A stretch of DNA of 64,000 bases from Streptomyces sp. CB09001 (GCF_003369795.1 NZ_CP026730.1:310001-374000), one strand, 5' to 3'; numbered from the stretch's first letter, positions 25,608 through 34,556 are shown. Numbers and translations: made by a program. Notes: generated by a model from the letters alone, not told the origin.

Positions 25608-26846
25608 CTACGCCGGCACGCCCAGCGGGTCGTCCAGGACCGGCTGCCAGGCCAACTCGGCCGCGCCGACCAGGCTGTTGTGGTCCAGGCCGCAGGGCAG
25701 GATGGGCACCCCGCCGCTCTGGCCCCACAGGCTGCGCCCGGCGACGACCGCACGCAGCCGCTCGGGGTCCGCGTCGAGGAGCGCCCGGTGCAGTCCGCCG
25801 AGGATGATGCGGTCCGGGTTGAGGATGTTCACCAGGCCCGCGAGTCCCAGGCCGAGACGGTCGATGAGGGTCTCGGTGGCGGTGCGGACGGCCGGGTCGG
25901 CGTAGTGCTCGCGGATCAGGTCGTAGGACTGCTGGAGCAGGGACACCTCGGGTCCCGGTTCGCGTCCGGCCGCCGTGAGGAAGGCCAGCGGGTCGGTCTC
26001 CACGTCCAGGCAGCCGCGGCTGCCGCAGTGGCAGGGGCGGCCCTCCGGGTTGACGGTGAGGTGGCCGACCTCCAGGGCGAGTCCGGAGCTGCCGGTGTGC
26101 AGACGGCCGTCCAGGACCAGCGCACCCCCGACGCCGCGGTGGCCGGTGGCCACGCACAGCAGGTCGCGGGCGCCCCGCCCGGCACCGTGGCGGTGCTCGG
26201 CGAGGGCGGCGAGGTTGACGTCGTTGGCGGCGAAGGCGGGCCCCTCGATCCCGGCGGCACGCACCTGCTGCGCGAAGATCTCCCGCACGGGCGCGCCCGC
26301 GGGCCAGGCAAGGTGCAGCGGGTTCAGGGCCAGGCCCTCCGGTTCCGCGACGGCGGACGGCACGGCGAGTCCGGCGCCGACGCAGCGCCGCCCGGTCTCC
26401 CGCAGCAGTTCCGCGCCCGCCTCGACGACGGAGCCCAGCACCTTCGCCGGGTCGGCGTCGACGACCTCGCAGCCGGGCGCGGTGGCGACGATCCGGCCCC
26501 CGAGGCCGACCAGGGCCGCGCGGAATCCGTCGGCGTGGATCTGGGCGGCGAGGGCGACCGGCCCGTCCTCGGCGACCGAGAGACGGTGCGAGGGGCGGCC
26601 CTGGGAGCCGGCCGCCGCGCCGGGCCTGGCGTCCACCCGGATCAGGCCGAGCGCCTCCAGCTCGGCGGCGACCGCGCCCGCCGTGGCCCGGGTCACGCCC
26701 AGTTCCGCGGTGAGGACGGCCCGGGTCGGGGCGCGCCCGGTGTGCACGAGCTCCAACGCGGGTCCGAGCGCGCCGCGCCCCCGGTCCAGCCGCGTCCTCG
26801 AGGTGGTCCCTTCCCCCGCCGCCCGGGGGTCCGCCTTGCCGCTCAT
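25608..26846 (-). CDS. ROK family transcriptional regulator (intact)
   Basis: The 412-residue protein has an N-terminal winged HTH (about 30-80, APTRAVLTAELGVTRATAG) and a ROK sugar-kinase-like domain with the zinc motif CHCGSRGCLDVET (about 273-285) and the closing LVNILNPDRIILGG. It lacks signs of decay. ROK repressors in streptomycetes control sugar use (xylose, GlcNAc, others). No sugar gene is adjacent; it may act on the sugar clusters at 39-47 kb, which is a guess. ATG 26846 has GGAG 10 bases upstream. Confidence 0.92.
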   Translation of the reverse strand: MSGKADPRAAGEGTTSRTRLDRGRGALGPALELVHTGRAPTRAVLTAELGVTRATAGAVAAELEALGLIRVDARPGAAAGSQGRPSHRLSVAEDGPVALAAQIHADGFRAALVGLGGRIVATAPGCEVVDADPAKVLGSVVEAGAELLRETGRRCVGAGLAVPSAVAEPEGLALNPLHLAWPAGAPVREIFAQQVRAAGIEGPAFAANDVNLAALAEHRHGAGRGARDLLCVATGHRGVGGALVLDGRLHTGSSGLALEVGHLTVNPEGRPCHCGSRGCLDVETDPLAFLTAAGREPGPEVSLLQQSYDLIREHYADPAVRTATETLIDRLGLGLAGLVNILNPDRIILGGLHRALLDADPERLRAVVAGRSLWGQSGGVPILPCGLDHNSLVGAAELAWQPVLDDPLGVPA

Positions 26847-26883
26847 GAGGGGGAGTCTCCCATGATCCGTCCGCACGGGGTGC

Positions 26884-27534
26884 CTAGAAGCCACTGACCC
26901 GGAGCGTGATGTTCAGCCGCCCCTGGAGTCCCAACTCGGGCGGCGCGGTGCCCGGGTGCACCCTCGGCACCCCGTGGTACGCGAGCCGCGAGGGGCCGCC
27001 GAAGACGAACAGGTCGCCGCTGCGCAGCTCGGTGTCGGTGTAGGGCCGGGTGCGGGTCTCGGGGTTGCCGAAGCGGAAGACGCAGGTGTCGCCGAGGCTC
27101 AGGGAGACCACGGGGGCCTCGGAGCGCTCGTCGGCGTCGCGGTGCATGCCCATGCGGGCGTGGGCGTCGTAGAAGTTGATCAGCGCGATGTCGTACGGCG
27201 CCGGTGCCACCGCTTCGGCGCCGAGCGCCTCGCTCACCGCGCGGCGGGCGAGGTCGCCGAGCCGGGCCGGGAAGGGCTTGACCGGGGCTCCGTCGCCGTC
27301 GACGGCGGTGCGGGCGTAGCCGTACGGGTACCAGTGCCGGCCGAGGCAGACCTGCTGTGCGGTCATGGTGCCGCCGCCGGGGGTGCGCACCGTGCGCAGT
27401 CCGGCGGGCGGGCGCGCCCAGTCGCGGCAGGCCTCCACCAACTCGCGCTGCAGTGCCGGGGCCAGCCAGTCCGGGACGTGGACGGCACCGGGCGCGGTCT
27501 CGGCCCGGGTCCTGGGGAACAGCTCGGCGTCCAT
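26884..27534 (-). CDS. alkB: 2-oxoglutarate/Fe(II) dioxygenase, AlkB type
   Basis: The 216-residue protein has the iron ligands in MGMHRDADE and AYHGVPR and the 2-oxoglutarate-binding RLNITLRVSGF, plus the AlkB substrate loop PYGYARTAVDGDG and YDIALINFYDAHARMGMHRD. Length equals that of E. coli AlkB. The enzyme repairs 1-methyladenine and 3-methylcytosine. It is followed by the ROK gene on the same strand and diverges from the RlmG gene, 77 bases away. Confidence 0.93.
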   Translation of the reverse strand: MDAELFPRTRAETAPGAVHVPDWLAPALQRELVEACRDWARPPAGLRTVRTPGGGTMTAQQVCLGRHWYPYGYARTAVDGDGAPVKPFPARLGDLARRAVSEALGAEAVAPAPYDIALINFYDAHARMGMHRDADERSEAPVVSLSLGDTCVFRFGNPETRTRPYTDTELRSGDLFVFGGPSRLAYHGVPRVHPGTAPPELGLQGRLNITLRVSGF

Positions 27535-27611
27535 GCCCCCATCCTGCCTCCGCGCCCCGCTCCCCCGGCGGGACCGGCGCTGAGCTGCGGCTCGGCTAGC
27601 CTGGACCCACG

Positions 27612-28790
27612 ATGAACGACCGCAGCACGAACGACCGCAGCGACCACGACGACCGCATGACGACCCCGTGGGGCGAGCACGTGCTGTCCCGGTTCCCCGA
27701 GGACCCGCGCGACCGGCTCCGTGCCTGGGACGCCTCCGACGAGTACCTGCTCGGGCACCTCGCGGAGCGGGAGGTCCCGCTGTCCGGCACGGTCGTGGTG
27801 GTCGGCGACCGCTGGGGCGCGCTGGTGACGGCGCTGGCTGCGCACCGTCCGGTGCAGATCACCGACTCCCACCTCGCGCGGGAGGCGACGCGGGTCAACC
27901 TGGAGCGCGGCGGTGCCGAGCCGGGCTCGGTGCGCCTGCTCACCACGCAGGACCCGCCGCCGGACCGCGTCGACGTGCTGCTGGTGCGGGTGCCGAAGAG
28001 CCTGGCGCTGCTGGAGGACCAGTTGCTGCGGCTGGCGCCCGCGCTGCACGAGGGCACGGTCGTGGTCGGCACCGGGATGGTCAAGGAGATCCACACCTCG
28101 ACGCTCCGGCTGTTCGAGCGGATCGTCGGCCCGACCAGGACGTCACTGGCCGTGAAGAAGGCCCGGCTGATCTTCGCGGAGCCGGATCCCGCCCTGAAGC
28201 GGCCCGCCAACCCCTGGCCGCTCGGCTACCGGCTGCCCGACGACATCGGGACGCTCTCCGGCAGGCCCGTCGTCAACCATGCCGGGGTCTTCTGCGCCGA
28301 CCGTCTCGACATCGGCACCCGCTTCTTCCTCCGGCACCTGCCGGACCCCGGGGCCTTCCGGCGGGTGGTGGACCTGGGCTGCGGCAACGGAGTGGTCGGT
28401 ACGGCGGTGGCGCTGGCCGATCCCGGCGCGGAGCTGCTGTTCACCGACGAGTCGTTCCAGGCCGTGGCCTCGGCCCGGGCGACGTACCGTGCGAACGAGG
28501 TCGCGGGCCCGGCCGAGTTCCGGGTCGGCGACGGGCTGGCCGGGGTGCCGGACGGCAGTGTCGACCTGGTCCTGAACAACCCGCCGTTCCACTCCCACCA
28601 GGCGACGACCGACGCCACGGCGTGGCGGATGTTCACCGGGGCGCGGCGGGTGCTGCGCCCCGGCGGCGAACTGTGGGTGGTCGGCAACCGGCACCTGGGC
28701 TACCACCTCAAGCTGCGGCGCCTGTTCGGCAACAGCCGGCTGGTGGCGGGCGACCGGAAGTTCGTGGTGCTGAAGGCGGTCAAGGAGTAG
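27612..28790 (+). CDS. rlmG: RlmG-like rRNA (guanine-N2) methyltransferase
   Basis: The 392-residue protein has an N-terminal RlmG/RsmC-type domain (about 15-190, RLRAWDASDEYLLGHLAERE) and a methyltransferase domain with SAM motif VVDLGCGNGVVGTA and catalytic motif DLVLNNPPFHS. E. coli RlmG modifies G1835 of 23S rRNA; this protein has matching length and motifs. ATG 27612 begins with near-repeated NDRS residues; ATG 27657 (MTTPWGEHVL) is a reasonable alternative start. Its end overlaps the aldolase remnant by 11 bases. Confidence 0.85.
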   Translation: MNDRSTNDRSDHDDRMTTPWGEHVLSRFPEDPRDRLRAWDASDEYLLGHLAEREVPLSGTVVVVGDRWGALVTALAAHRPVQITDSHLAREATRVNLERGGAEPGSVRLLTTQDPPPDRVDVLLVRVPKSLALLEDQLLRLAPALHEGTVVVGTGMVKEIHTSTLRLFERIVGPTRTSLAVKKARLIFAEPDPALKRPANPWPLGYRLPDDIGTLSGRPVVNHAGVFCADRLDIGTRFFLRHLPDPGAFRRVVDLGCGNGVVGTAVALADPGAELLFTDESFQAVASARATYRANEVAGPAEFRVGDGLAGVPDGSVDLVLNNPPFHSHQATTDATAWRMFTGARRVLRPGGELWVVGNRHLGYHLKLRRLFGNSRLVAGDRKFVVLKAVKE

Positions 28791-28998
28791 CCGGGGGAGG
28801 GGGAACGGGCGCGGTCGGGGTCACCACCTGGATGAGCGTCGCCACCGTCCGGACCGTGGCCTCCCGTCCCGCGGTGAGGTGGCCGCGCGCGTCGACCTTC
28901 TCGGGACGGGTCGCGAGGTGCTCCCGGATCGCTCCGGTCATGGCGACGTTGAGCGCGGTGCCGACGTCGGCTCTGTCATGCCGCACACTCCCGCCCAC
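28780..28998 (-). pseudogene. C-terminal remnant of a class II ketose-bisphosphate aldolase
   Basis: From about 28970 down to the stop at 28780 this frame reads VGTALNVAMTGAIREHLATR, PEKVDARGHLTAGREATVRT, VATLIQVV. This matches the C-terminal helices of KbaY/GatY-type aldolases (in E. coli KbaY the equivalent reads VATELKNAFSQALKNYL). Full proteins have about 280 residues; only about 60 remain, and upstream the homology ends abruptly at the promoter of the deoR gene. A deletion of the first three quarters is inferred. No ribosome site exists. Confidence 0.75.
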
Positions 28999-29002
28999 GC
29001 AT

Positions 29003-29038
29003 TGATTGTTTCTGCAAGATATAGCGAACTTTCAATCA
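29003..29038. promoter_or_regulatory. AT-rich promoter with inverted repeat TGATTG/CAATCA
   Basis: TGATTG (29003-29008) and CAATCA (29033-29038) are symmetric around an AT-rich stretch with a -10-like TATAG near 29019-29024. It lies 68 bases upstream of the DeoR/AgaR-type gene and beside the broken end of the aldolase remnant. A site for autoregulation by the DeoR protein is plausible. Confidence 0.45.
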
Positions 29039-29105
29039 CCATCATGCAATTCGAGGAAAGGATGCGTGCGCTAGGGTCGGCGGGGATCGAGGAACGGAGG
29101 CGCGG

Positions 29106-29885
29106 ATGTCGCGCGACGCCCGCTGGAAGGCGCTGCTGGAACTGCTCGTCGAGCGCGGCCGGCTGGACGTCGAGGAGGCGGCGACCGAGCTGGAGGTCTC
29201 GGCCGCGACGATCCGCCGTGACTTCGACCGGCTCGCCGAGCAGCAGATGCTGGTGCGCACGCGCGGCGGCGCGGTGGTGCACGGGGTGTCGTACGAACTG
29301 CCGCTGCGTTACAAGACCGCCCGCCGCGCCTCGGAGAAGCAGCGCGTCGCGCAGGCGGTCGCCGCCCTGGTGGCGCCCGGCGAGGCGGTGGGACTGACCG
29401 GGGGCACGACCACCACGGAGGTGGCGCGCGCTCTGGCCGTGCGCGCCGACCTGGCCTCCGGCACCCCCGCGCTGACCGTGGTGACCAACGCGCTCAACAT
29501 CGCCAACGAGCTGGCCGTCCGCCCGCAGTTCAAGATCGTGGTGACCGGCGGGGTGGCCCGGGCGCAGTCGTACGAGCTGATCGGGCCGCTCGCGGACGGC
29601 GTGCTGGGGCAGGTGACGCTCGACGTGGCGGTCCTCGGAGTCGTCGCCTTCGACGCCGCCCACGGTGCCGCGGCCCACGACGAGGCGGAGGCCGCGATCA
29701 ACCGGCTGCTGTGCGAGCGCGCCGAGCGGGTGGTCGTGGCCGCCGACTCGAGCAAGCTGGGGCGGCGGGCGTTCGCCCGGATCTGCGCGACCGAGTCCGT
29801 GGACACGCTGGTGACGGACGCGGCGGCCGATCCGGAGCTGGTGGGGCGGTTCGAGGAGGCGGGGGTCCGGGTCGTCACGGCCTGA
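29106..29885 (+). CDS. DeoR/AgaR-type transcriptional regulator
   Basis: The 259-residue protein has the DeoR HTH (EVSAATIRRDFDRLAEQQML, residues about 30-50) and the sensor domain with GLTGGTTTTEVARAL, TVVTNALNIANEL and VVVAADSSKLGRRAF. The last motif is the sugar-phosphate-binding Asp/Lys region. AgaR-like members govern amino-sugar or tagatose aldolase genes, in line with the aldolase remnant that diverges from it. GGAGG at 29096-29100 supports ATG 29106. Confidence 0.92.
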   Translation: MSRDARWKALLELLVERGRLDVEEAATELEVSAATIRRDFDRLAEQQMLVRTRGGAVVHGVSYELPLRYKTARRASEKQRVAQAVAALVAPGEAVGLTGGTTTTEVARALAVRADLASGTPALTVVTNALNIANELAVRPQFKIVVTGGVARAQSYELIGPLADGVLGQVTLDVAVLGVVAFDAAHGAAAHDEAEAAINRLLCERAERVVVAADSSKLGRRAFARICATESVDTLVTDAAADPELVGRFEEAGVRVVTA

Positions 29886-29926
29886 GGGGGTGTCCGGCGG
29901 CCCGGCCGCGCCCGCGGCGGTGCAGG

Positions 29927-30931
29927 TCAGTGCCCGTGGCCGTCGGCGTGTTCCGGTGTGGCGCCCGGGTCGGCCTCCGTCGTCGCACCGGTCGTCGAGT
30001 CCGTCGCCGATCCGGCGCGCACGGTGAACGCCGCGGTGTGGACCTCGCCCCGGTGCCGGAAGTCCAGGAAGAGGCGGTAGGTGCCGTCGCTGGGCGCGGT
30101 GGCGGTGAACGAGATCTCCGGGCCCGGCGCGGTGGTGCCGTCGCCGGGTTCGCCGTTCGGGTGGACGTGGAGGTAGGCGAGGTCGCCGGAGCGCAGGGCC
30201 ACGAGGTGGCCGTAGGCGCCCAGGTACGGCTGGAGGTCGCCCACGGGTTCGCCGTCGCGGGACACCTTCAGCTTCAGCTCGCTCGCCCTGCCGGGGCGCA
30301 GGGAACCGTCGAGTTCGACCTCGTAGCCGTCGGTCCGGGCCGTGCCGTTCGGCGCCGGGAGCCGTGCGGGCTCGTATCGGCCCGAGGCGGCCAGGTCGGC
30401 GCCGAGGGTGAGGTTCTCCGCGTCCGCGCCGGACGGGGTGAAGTCGGCGAAGACCCGGTAGCCGCCCGCGGCGGGCAGGTCGACGGGGGTGCTCCAGGTG
30501 CCGTCGGCGGCACGGGTGGGGTGCAGGTGGCGGTAGGTGACCAGATCGCGTGAGGCCAGGATGAGGTGGAGTTCCTTCTCGTGCTCGCGCTGGAACGCGG
30601 TCACGGCCGCGCCGCTCGCGTCCCGGACCGTGAAGCGCAGCTCGGTGCGCTGACCGGCGGTGACGCGCGGAGTGGCGAGGTCGAGGGTGTAACCGCCCTC
30701 GGAGATCCGCAGGCCGCCGGCCGGGGTGCTCTCGTGACCCCCTTGGGCACCGCCCCGCGTCGGCCGCGGCGTCGGTTCACGCGGCCCGTCCGGTTCGCCG
30801 TGCTCGTCGTGGGGCGCGGGCGCGGCGCCGTCCGCGACGATCGGGTCCATCCCCGTGCCTACGCCGTAGGCGGTGCCGAAGGTGGCGGCCAGCGCGGCGG
30901 CGAACGCGGTGATCCTCAGTCCGGTGTGCAT
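29927..30931 (-). CDS. Secreted or membrane-anchored copper-locus protein with His-rich tail
   Basis: The 334-residue protein has an N-terminal hydrophobic helix (RITAFAAALAATFGTAYGVG), a His/Asp-containing spacer, two beta-sandwich domains (about 75-170 and 185-310; EKELHLILASRDLVTYRHLH, ALRSGDLAYLHVHPNGEPG, FLDFRHRGEVHTAAF), and a tail ending HADGHGH. Histidines are well placed to bind metal, as in periplasmic copper-binding proteins. It diverges from copZ-copA and has a CsoR-like operator upstream of its start, so copper control is likely. An exact biochemical role is unknown. Confidence 0.82.
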   Translation of the reverse strand: MHTGLRITAFAAALAATFGTAYGVGTGMDPIVADGAAPAPHDEHGEPDGPREPTPRPTRGGAQGGHESTPAGGLRISEGGYTLDLATPRVTAGQRTELRFTVRDASGAAVTAFQREHEKELHLILASRDLVTYRHLHPTRAADGTWSTPVDLPAAGGYRVFADFTPSGADAENLTLGADLAASGRYEPARLPAPNGTARTDGYEVELDGSLRPGRASELKLKVSRDGEPVGDLQPYLGAYGHLVALRSGDLAYLHVHPNGEPGDGTTAPGPEISFTATAPSDGTYRLFLDFRHRGEVHTAAFTVRAGSATDSTTGATTEADPGATPEHADGHGH

Positions 30932-30995
30932 GACGGTCGTCCTCTCCTCGGATCAAGGCTCCGGCTCACTCGGAGGCCTCTTCATGCACTTCACC

Positions 30996-31012
30996 ATACC
31001 CCTAGGGGGTAC
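30996..31012. promoter_or_regulatory. CsoR-like copper operator 1
   Basis: ATACCCCTAGGGGGTAC is the 17-bp near-palindrome bound by copper repressors of the CsoR family, centred on the TA of CCTAGG. It lies about 65 bases upstream of the secreted protein's ATG, on the side of that gene. Confidence 0.82.
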
Positions 31013-31042
31013 CCAGTCAAGCGAAGGGGACGCTTGCTTTCG

Positions 31043-31059
31043 GTACCCCCTAGGGGTAT
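31043..31059. promoter_or_regulatory. CsoR-like copper operator 2 (exact reverse complement of operator 1)
   Basis: GTACCCCCTAGGGGTAT is the exact reverse complement of the site at 30996-31012. It lies about 60 bases before the copZ ATG. The centres of the two sites are 47 bases apart. Each divergent promoter therefore has its own operator with mirrored orientation. Confidence 0.82.
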
Positions 31060-31121
31060 ACATGGATGCGACGGACGGATACCCCCGCCCCGTATTCGCG
31101 ACCACACCTCCGGAGGAAGCA

Positions 31122-31355
31122 ATGCCCTCGAACGCCACCGCCCCCGTCACCACCGCCTACGCCGTCGCGGGCATGAGCTGCGGTCATTGCAGCGCGACGC
31201 TCACCCGGGTGATCGGCGAGCTGGCCGGTGTCACCGGTGTCGACGTCGAGCTGGACACCGGCCGGGTCACCGTCACCGCCGACGCCGAGCCGGACGACGC
31301 CGCGATCGCCGAGGTGGTCGAAGAGGCCGGGTACGAGCTGACCGGCCGCGTCTGA
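31122..31355 (+). CDS. copZ: Copper chaperone CopZ (heavy-metal-associated domain)
   Basis: The 77-residue protein is a single HMA domain with the copper-binding loop AGMSCGHCSATLTRV and the ending IAEVVEEAGYEL. It delivers Cu(I) to CopA or to the repressor. ATG 31122 follows a strong GGAGGAA (31112-31118). It lies 78 bases before copA, and both are behind CsoR-like operator 2. Confidence 0.95.
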   Translation: MPSNATAPVTTAYAVAGMSCGHCSATLTRVIGELAGVTGVDVELDTGRVTVTADAEPDDAAIAEVVEEAGYELTGRV

Positions 31356-31433
31356 CCGACCCGCACTCCCCCGCCGCACCGCCGGGACCCGCGACACCGG
31401 GTCCCGGCCGACGACCCCGCATCAGGAGCAGCC

Positions 31434-33695
31434 ATGACCACCAGTACGACCAGCCCACCAGCCGAGGTGGAACTCGCCATCGGCGGCATGACCTGTGCCT
31501 CGTGCGCCGCCCGGATCGAGAAGAAGCTCAACCGGTTGGAGGGGGTCACCGCGACCGTCAACTACGCGACGGAGAAGGCCAAGGTCAGCTACGGCGCTGA
31601 CGTGTCCGTGCCGGAGCTGATCGCCACCGTCGAGGCGACCGGGTACACGGCCCGCGAGCCCGAACCGGCGCGTACCGACGCCGGGCCCGGGCCGGGGGAC
31701 GCCGAGACCGTCGACGAGCTGCGGCCCCTGCGCGAGCGGCTGGTGACGGCGGTGGTGCTGGCGGTCCCGGTGATCGCGATGGCGATGGTGCCCGCGCTGC
31801 AGTTCGAGTACTGGCAGTGGCTGTCGCTGACGCTCGCGGCGCCCGTGGTGACATACGCGGCCTGGCCCTTCCACAAGGCGGCGTTCACCAACGCCCGGCA
31901 CGGCGCGGCCACCATGGACACCCTGATCTCGGTCGGCACGTCCGCGGCGTTCCTGTGGTCCCTGTGGGCGCTGTTCCTCGGCACCGCGGGCACGCCCGGC
32001 ATGACCCACCCCTTCGAGCTGACCATCGCCCGCGGCGACGGCTCCGGGAACATCTACCTGGAGGCCGCGGCGGGCGTGACCGCCTTCATCCTCGCCGGGC
32101 GCTACTTCGAGGCACGGTCCAAGCGCAAGGCCGGTGCCGCGCTGAAGGCGCTGCTGGAGCTGGGCGCCAAGGACGTCACGCTCGTGCGGGGCGGCCGTGA
32201 GGAGCGGATCCCGGTGGGGGACCTGAAGGTCGGGGACCGGTTCCTGGTCCGCCCCGGCGAGAAGATCGCGACCGACGGCACGGTCGTCGAGGGCAGCTCA
32301 GCGATCGACGCGTCGATGCTCACCGGCGAGTCGGTGCCGGTCGAGGTCGGCACCGGCGACGGGGTCACCGGGGCGACGGTGAACGCGGGCGGCCGGCTGG
32401 TGGTCGAGGCGACGCGGGTCGGCACGGACACCCAACTGGCGCGGATGGCCAGGCTGGTGGAGGACGCACAGAACGGCAAGGCCGCGGCCCAGCGGCTCGC
32501 CGACCGCATCTCCGGTGTCTTCGTCCCCGTCGTGATCGCCCTCGCGCTGGCCACCCTCGGCTTCTGGCTCGGCAACGGCTCCGGAGCGGCCGCCGCGTTC
32601 ACCGCCGCCGTCGCCGTCCTGATCATCGCCTGCCCCTGCGCGCTGGGCCTCGCCACCCCGACCGCGCTGATGGTCGGCACCGGGCGCGGCGCCCAGCTCG
32701 GCATCCTCATCAAGGGGCCCGAGGTCCTGGAGTCCACCCGCAAGGTCGACACCGTCGTCCTGGACAAGACCGGGACCGTCACCACCGGCCGCATGACCCT
32801 GCTCGCCGTGCACACCGCCGACGGCACCGACGAGACGGACGTGCTGCGGCTGGCCGGGGCCTTGGAGCACGCCTCGGAGCACCCGATCGCGCAGGCGGTG
32901 GCCGCGGGCGCCACCGAACAGGTCGGCACCCTGCCCGCCCCCGAGGACTTCGCCAACGTGCCCGGTCTCGGGGTGCAGGGCGTCGTCGAGGGCCACGCGG
33001 TCCTGGTCGGCCGCGAGAGGCTGCTCTCCGAGTGGGCCATGGAACTGCCCGCCGAGCTGGCCCGCGCGATGGCCCGGGCGGAGGCCGCCGGCCGCACCGC
33101 GATCGCCGTCGCCTGGGACGGTGAGGCCCGGGCCGTCCTGGAGGTCGCCGACGCGGTCAAGGACACCAGCCGCGAGGCCGTCACCCGGCTGCGGGCGCTG
33201 GGCCTGACGCCGGTCCTCCTCACCGGCGACAACCGGGCCGTCGCCGAGGCGGTGGCCGCGGAGGTCGGCATCGCTCCCGAGCACGTGATCGCCGAGGTCA
33301 TGCCCGAGGACAAGGTCGCCGTCGTCAAGCGCCTCCAGGGCGAGGGGCGTTCGGTGGCGATGGTCGGCGACGGTGTGAACGACGCCGCCGCACTCGCCCA
33401 GGCCGACCTGGGTCTCGCCATGGGCACCGGCACCGACGCCGCCATCGAGGCGGGCGACCTCACCCTCGTCCGCGGCGACCTGCGCGCCGCCGCCGACGCC
33501 ATCAGGCTGGCCCGCAGGACACTCGGCACCATCAAGTCCAACCTGTTCTGGGCCTTCGCCTACAACGTCGCCGCCCTGCCGCTCGCCGCCGCCGGACTCC
33601 TCAACCCGATGATCGCCGGAGCGGCCATGGCCTTCTCCTCCGTCTTCGTCGTCGGCAACAGCCTGCGCCTGCGCGGTTTCAAGGCGGCGGACTGA
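31434..33695 (+). CDS. copA: Copper-exporting P1B-type ATPase CopA
   Basis: The 753-residue pump starts with one HMA domain ([16 protein letters not shown]). Its ATPase core has TGES (about 298), the metal-binding CPC in [13 protein letters not shown] (about 398), the phosphorylation motif DKTGT (Asp about 443), the HP motif in ASEHPIAQA, and [10 protein letters not shown] (about 644). About eight membrane segments are visible, as expected for class 1B. It exports Cu(I) from the cytoplasm. AGGAG at 31422-31426 supports the start. A hairpin follows the stop. Confidence 0.96.
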   Translation: MTTSTTSPPAEVELAIGGMTCASCAARIEKKLNRLEGVTATVNYATEKAKVSYGADVSVPELIATVEATGYTAREPEPARTDAGPGPGDAETVDELRPLRERLVTAVVLAVPVIAMAMVPALQFEYWQWLSLTLAAPVVTYAAWPFHKAAFTNARHGAATMDTLISVGTSAAFLWSLWALFLGTAGTPGMTHPFELTIARGDGSGNIYLEAAAGVTAFILAGRYFEARSKRKAGAALKALLELGAKDVTLVRGGREERIPVGDLKVGDRFLVRPGEKIATDGTVVEGSSAIDASMLTGESVPVEVGTGDGVTGATVNAGGRLVVEATRVGTDTQLARMARLVEDAQNGKAAAQRLADRISGVFVPVVIALALATLGFWLGNGSGAAAAFTAAVAVLIIACPCALGLATPTALMVGTGRGAQLGILIKGPEVLESTRKVDTVVLDKTGTVTTGRMTLLAVHTADGTDETDVLRLAGALEHASEHPIAQAVAAGATEQVGTLPAPEDFANVPGLGVQGVVEGHAVLVGRERLLSEWAMELPAELARAMARAEAAGRTAIAVAWDGEARAVLEVADAVKDTSREAVTRLRALGLTPVLLTGDNRAVAEAVAAEVGIAPEHVIAEVMPEDKVAVVKRLQGEGRSVAMVGDGVNDAAALAQADLGLAMGTGTDAAIEAGDLTLVRGDLRAAADAIRLARRTLGTIKSNLFWAFAYNVAALPLAAAGLLNPMIAGAAMAFSSVFVVGNSLRLRGFKAAD

Positions 33696-33710
33696 CCCGC
33701 CGCCGCACCG

Positions 33711-33748
33711 GGCCGCCGCCGACTCCACGAGGGTCGGGCGGCGGCCCG
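33711..33748 (+). terminator. Hairpin after copA
   Basis: GGGCCGCCGCC (33711-33721) pairs with GGCGGCGGCCC (33738-33748) in 11 perfect base pairs, extended by GAC/GTC across a one-base bulge, with a short loop. It lies 15 bases after the copA stop. The remaining sequence to 33902 shows nothing else. Confidence 0.6.
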
Positions 33749-33902
33749 CCGTCGTGCGTGGACCCGGCCGGGCCGGCCCGCGGCGCCCGGACCGGGCCCG
33801 CCTCACCTCGGGCCGTCCCCCGGACGGGCCCCGCCCGCGCGCCGCCGGATCCGCGCACGACCAGGATGGCTGGGGTCCCGTCTCCCCGCGGAGCAGGAGC
33901 CC

Positions 33903-34556
33903 ATGACCGAACCGACCTGCGCCGACGGCGGCGCCCCCGGCCCGCTCGGGCCGCCTCCCGGCCCGGGGTCCGCCCGCAAGCGGGCCCTCGGCGCCGTACT
34001 CGGGGATCTGCGGGCCGTGGACGGCGCGTTGTACGCGGCGGTGGCCGCCACGTCCACGCCCACGCTCGACCGGGCGCTGCGGCGCCTGTCCCACGCCGCG
34101 GACCATTCGAAGCTCTCGCTGGGGATCGCCGCCGCACTCGCGCTGAGCGGTACGCGGGCGCGGCGGGCGGCCCTGGTCGGCGTGGGTGCGGTCGCCGTGG
34201 CGTCGGCCTCGGCGAACCTGCTGGGCAAGCGGCTGGTGCACCGGGCACGCCCGGACCGGGAGGCTGCGCGGGTGACGGTGGACCGGTACGTCCCCATGCC
34301 CGCGTCGGCGTCGTTCCCGTCGGGGCACACGGCCGCGGCGGTCGCGTTCGCCACCGCCGTGGGCGTCGTCCTGCCCGAGGCCGCCCTGCCGCTCGGCGCG
34401 CTGGCGAGCGCCGTCGGCTACTCCCGGGTCCACACCGGCGTGCACTATCCCGGTGACGTCGCCGCGGGCGCCGTCCTGGGCATCGCCAGTGCGGCGGCCG
34501 CGCTGGCGGCGGCGCCTGCCCGGGTTCGTCAGCCGAACACCTTGACGGCCTGGTAG
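33903..34556 (+). CDS. PAP2 superfamily phosphatase
   Basis: The 217-residue integral membrane protein has the three PAP2 motifs: KRLVHRARPDR, ASFPSGHTAAAV, and SRVHTGVHYPGD. The His of the third motif is the nucleophile in this family, whose members dephosphorylate phosphatidic acid, undecaprenyl pyrophosphate or related lipids. Five or so membrane segments are visible. It ends 28 bases inside the opposite gene for phospholipase A2. Confidence 0.92.
   Translation: MTEPTCADGGAPGPLGPPPGPGSARKRALGAVLGDLRAVDGALYAAVAATSTPTLDRALRRLSHAADHSKLSLGIAAALALSGTRARRAALVGVGAVAVASASANLLGKRLVHRARPDREAARVTVDRYVPMPASASFPSGHTAAAVAFATAVGVVLPEAALPLGALASAVGYSRVHTGVHYPGDVAAGAVLGIASAAAALAAAPARVRQPNTLTAW

Noticed and set aside
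28938-29678. Minus-strand frame opposite the DeoR gene
   Set aside because: It is antisense to a gene with strong DeoR motifs and a good ribosome site.
33403-33420. Possible further transposon or IS ends in the copper region
   Set aside because: No transposase, terminal inverted repeat or target duplication is visible anywhere in the window.
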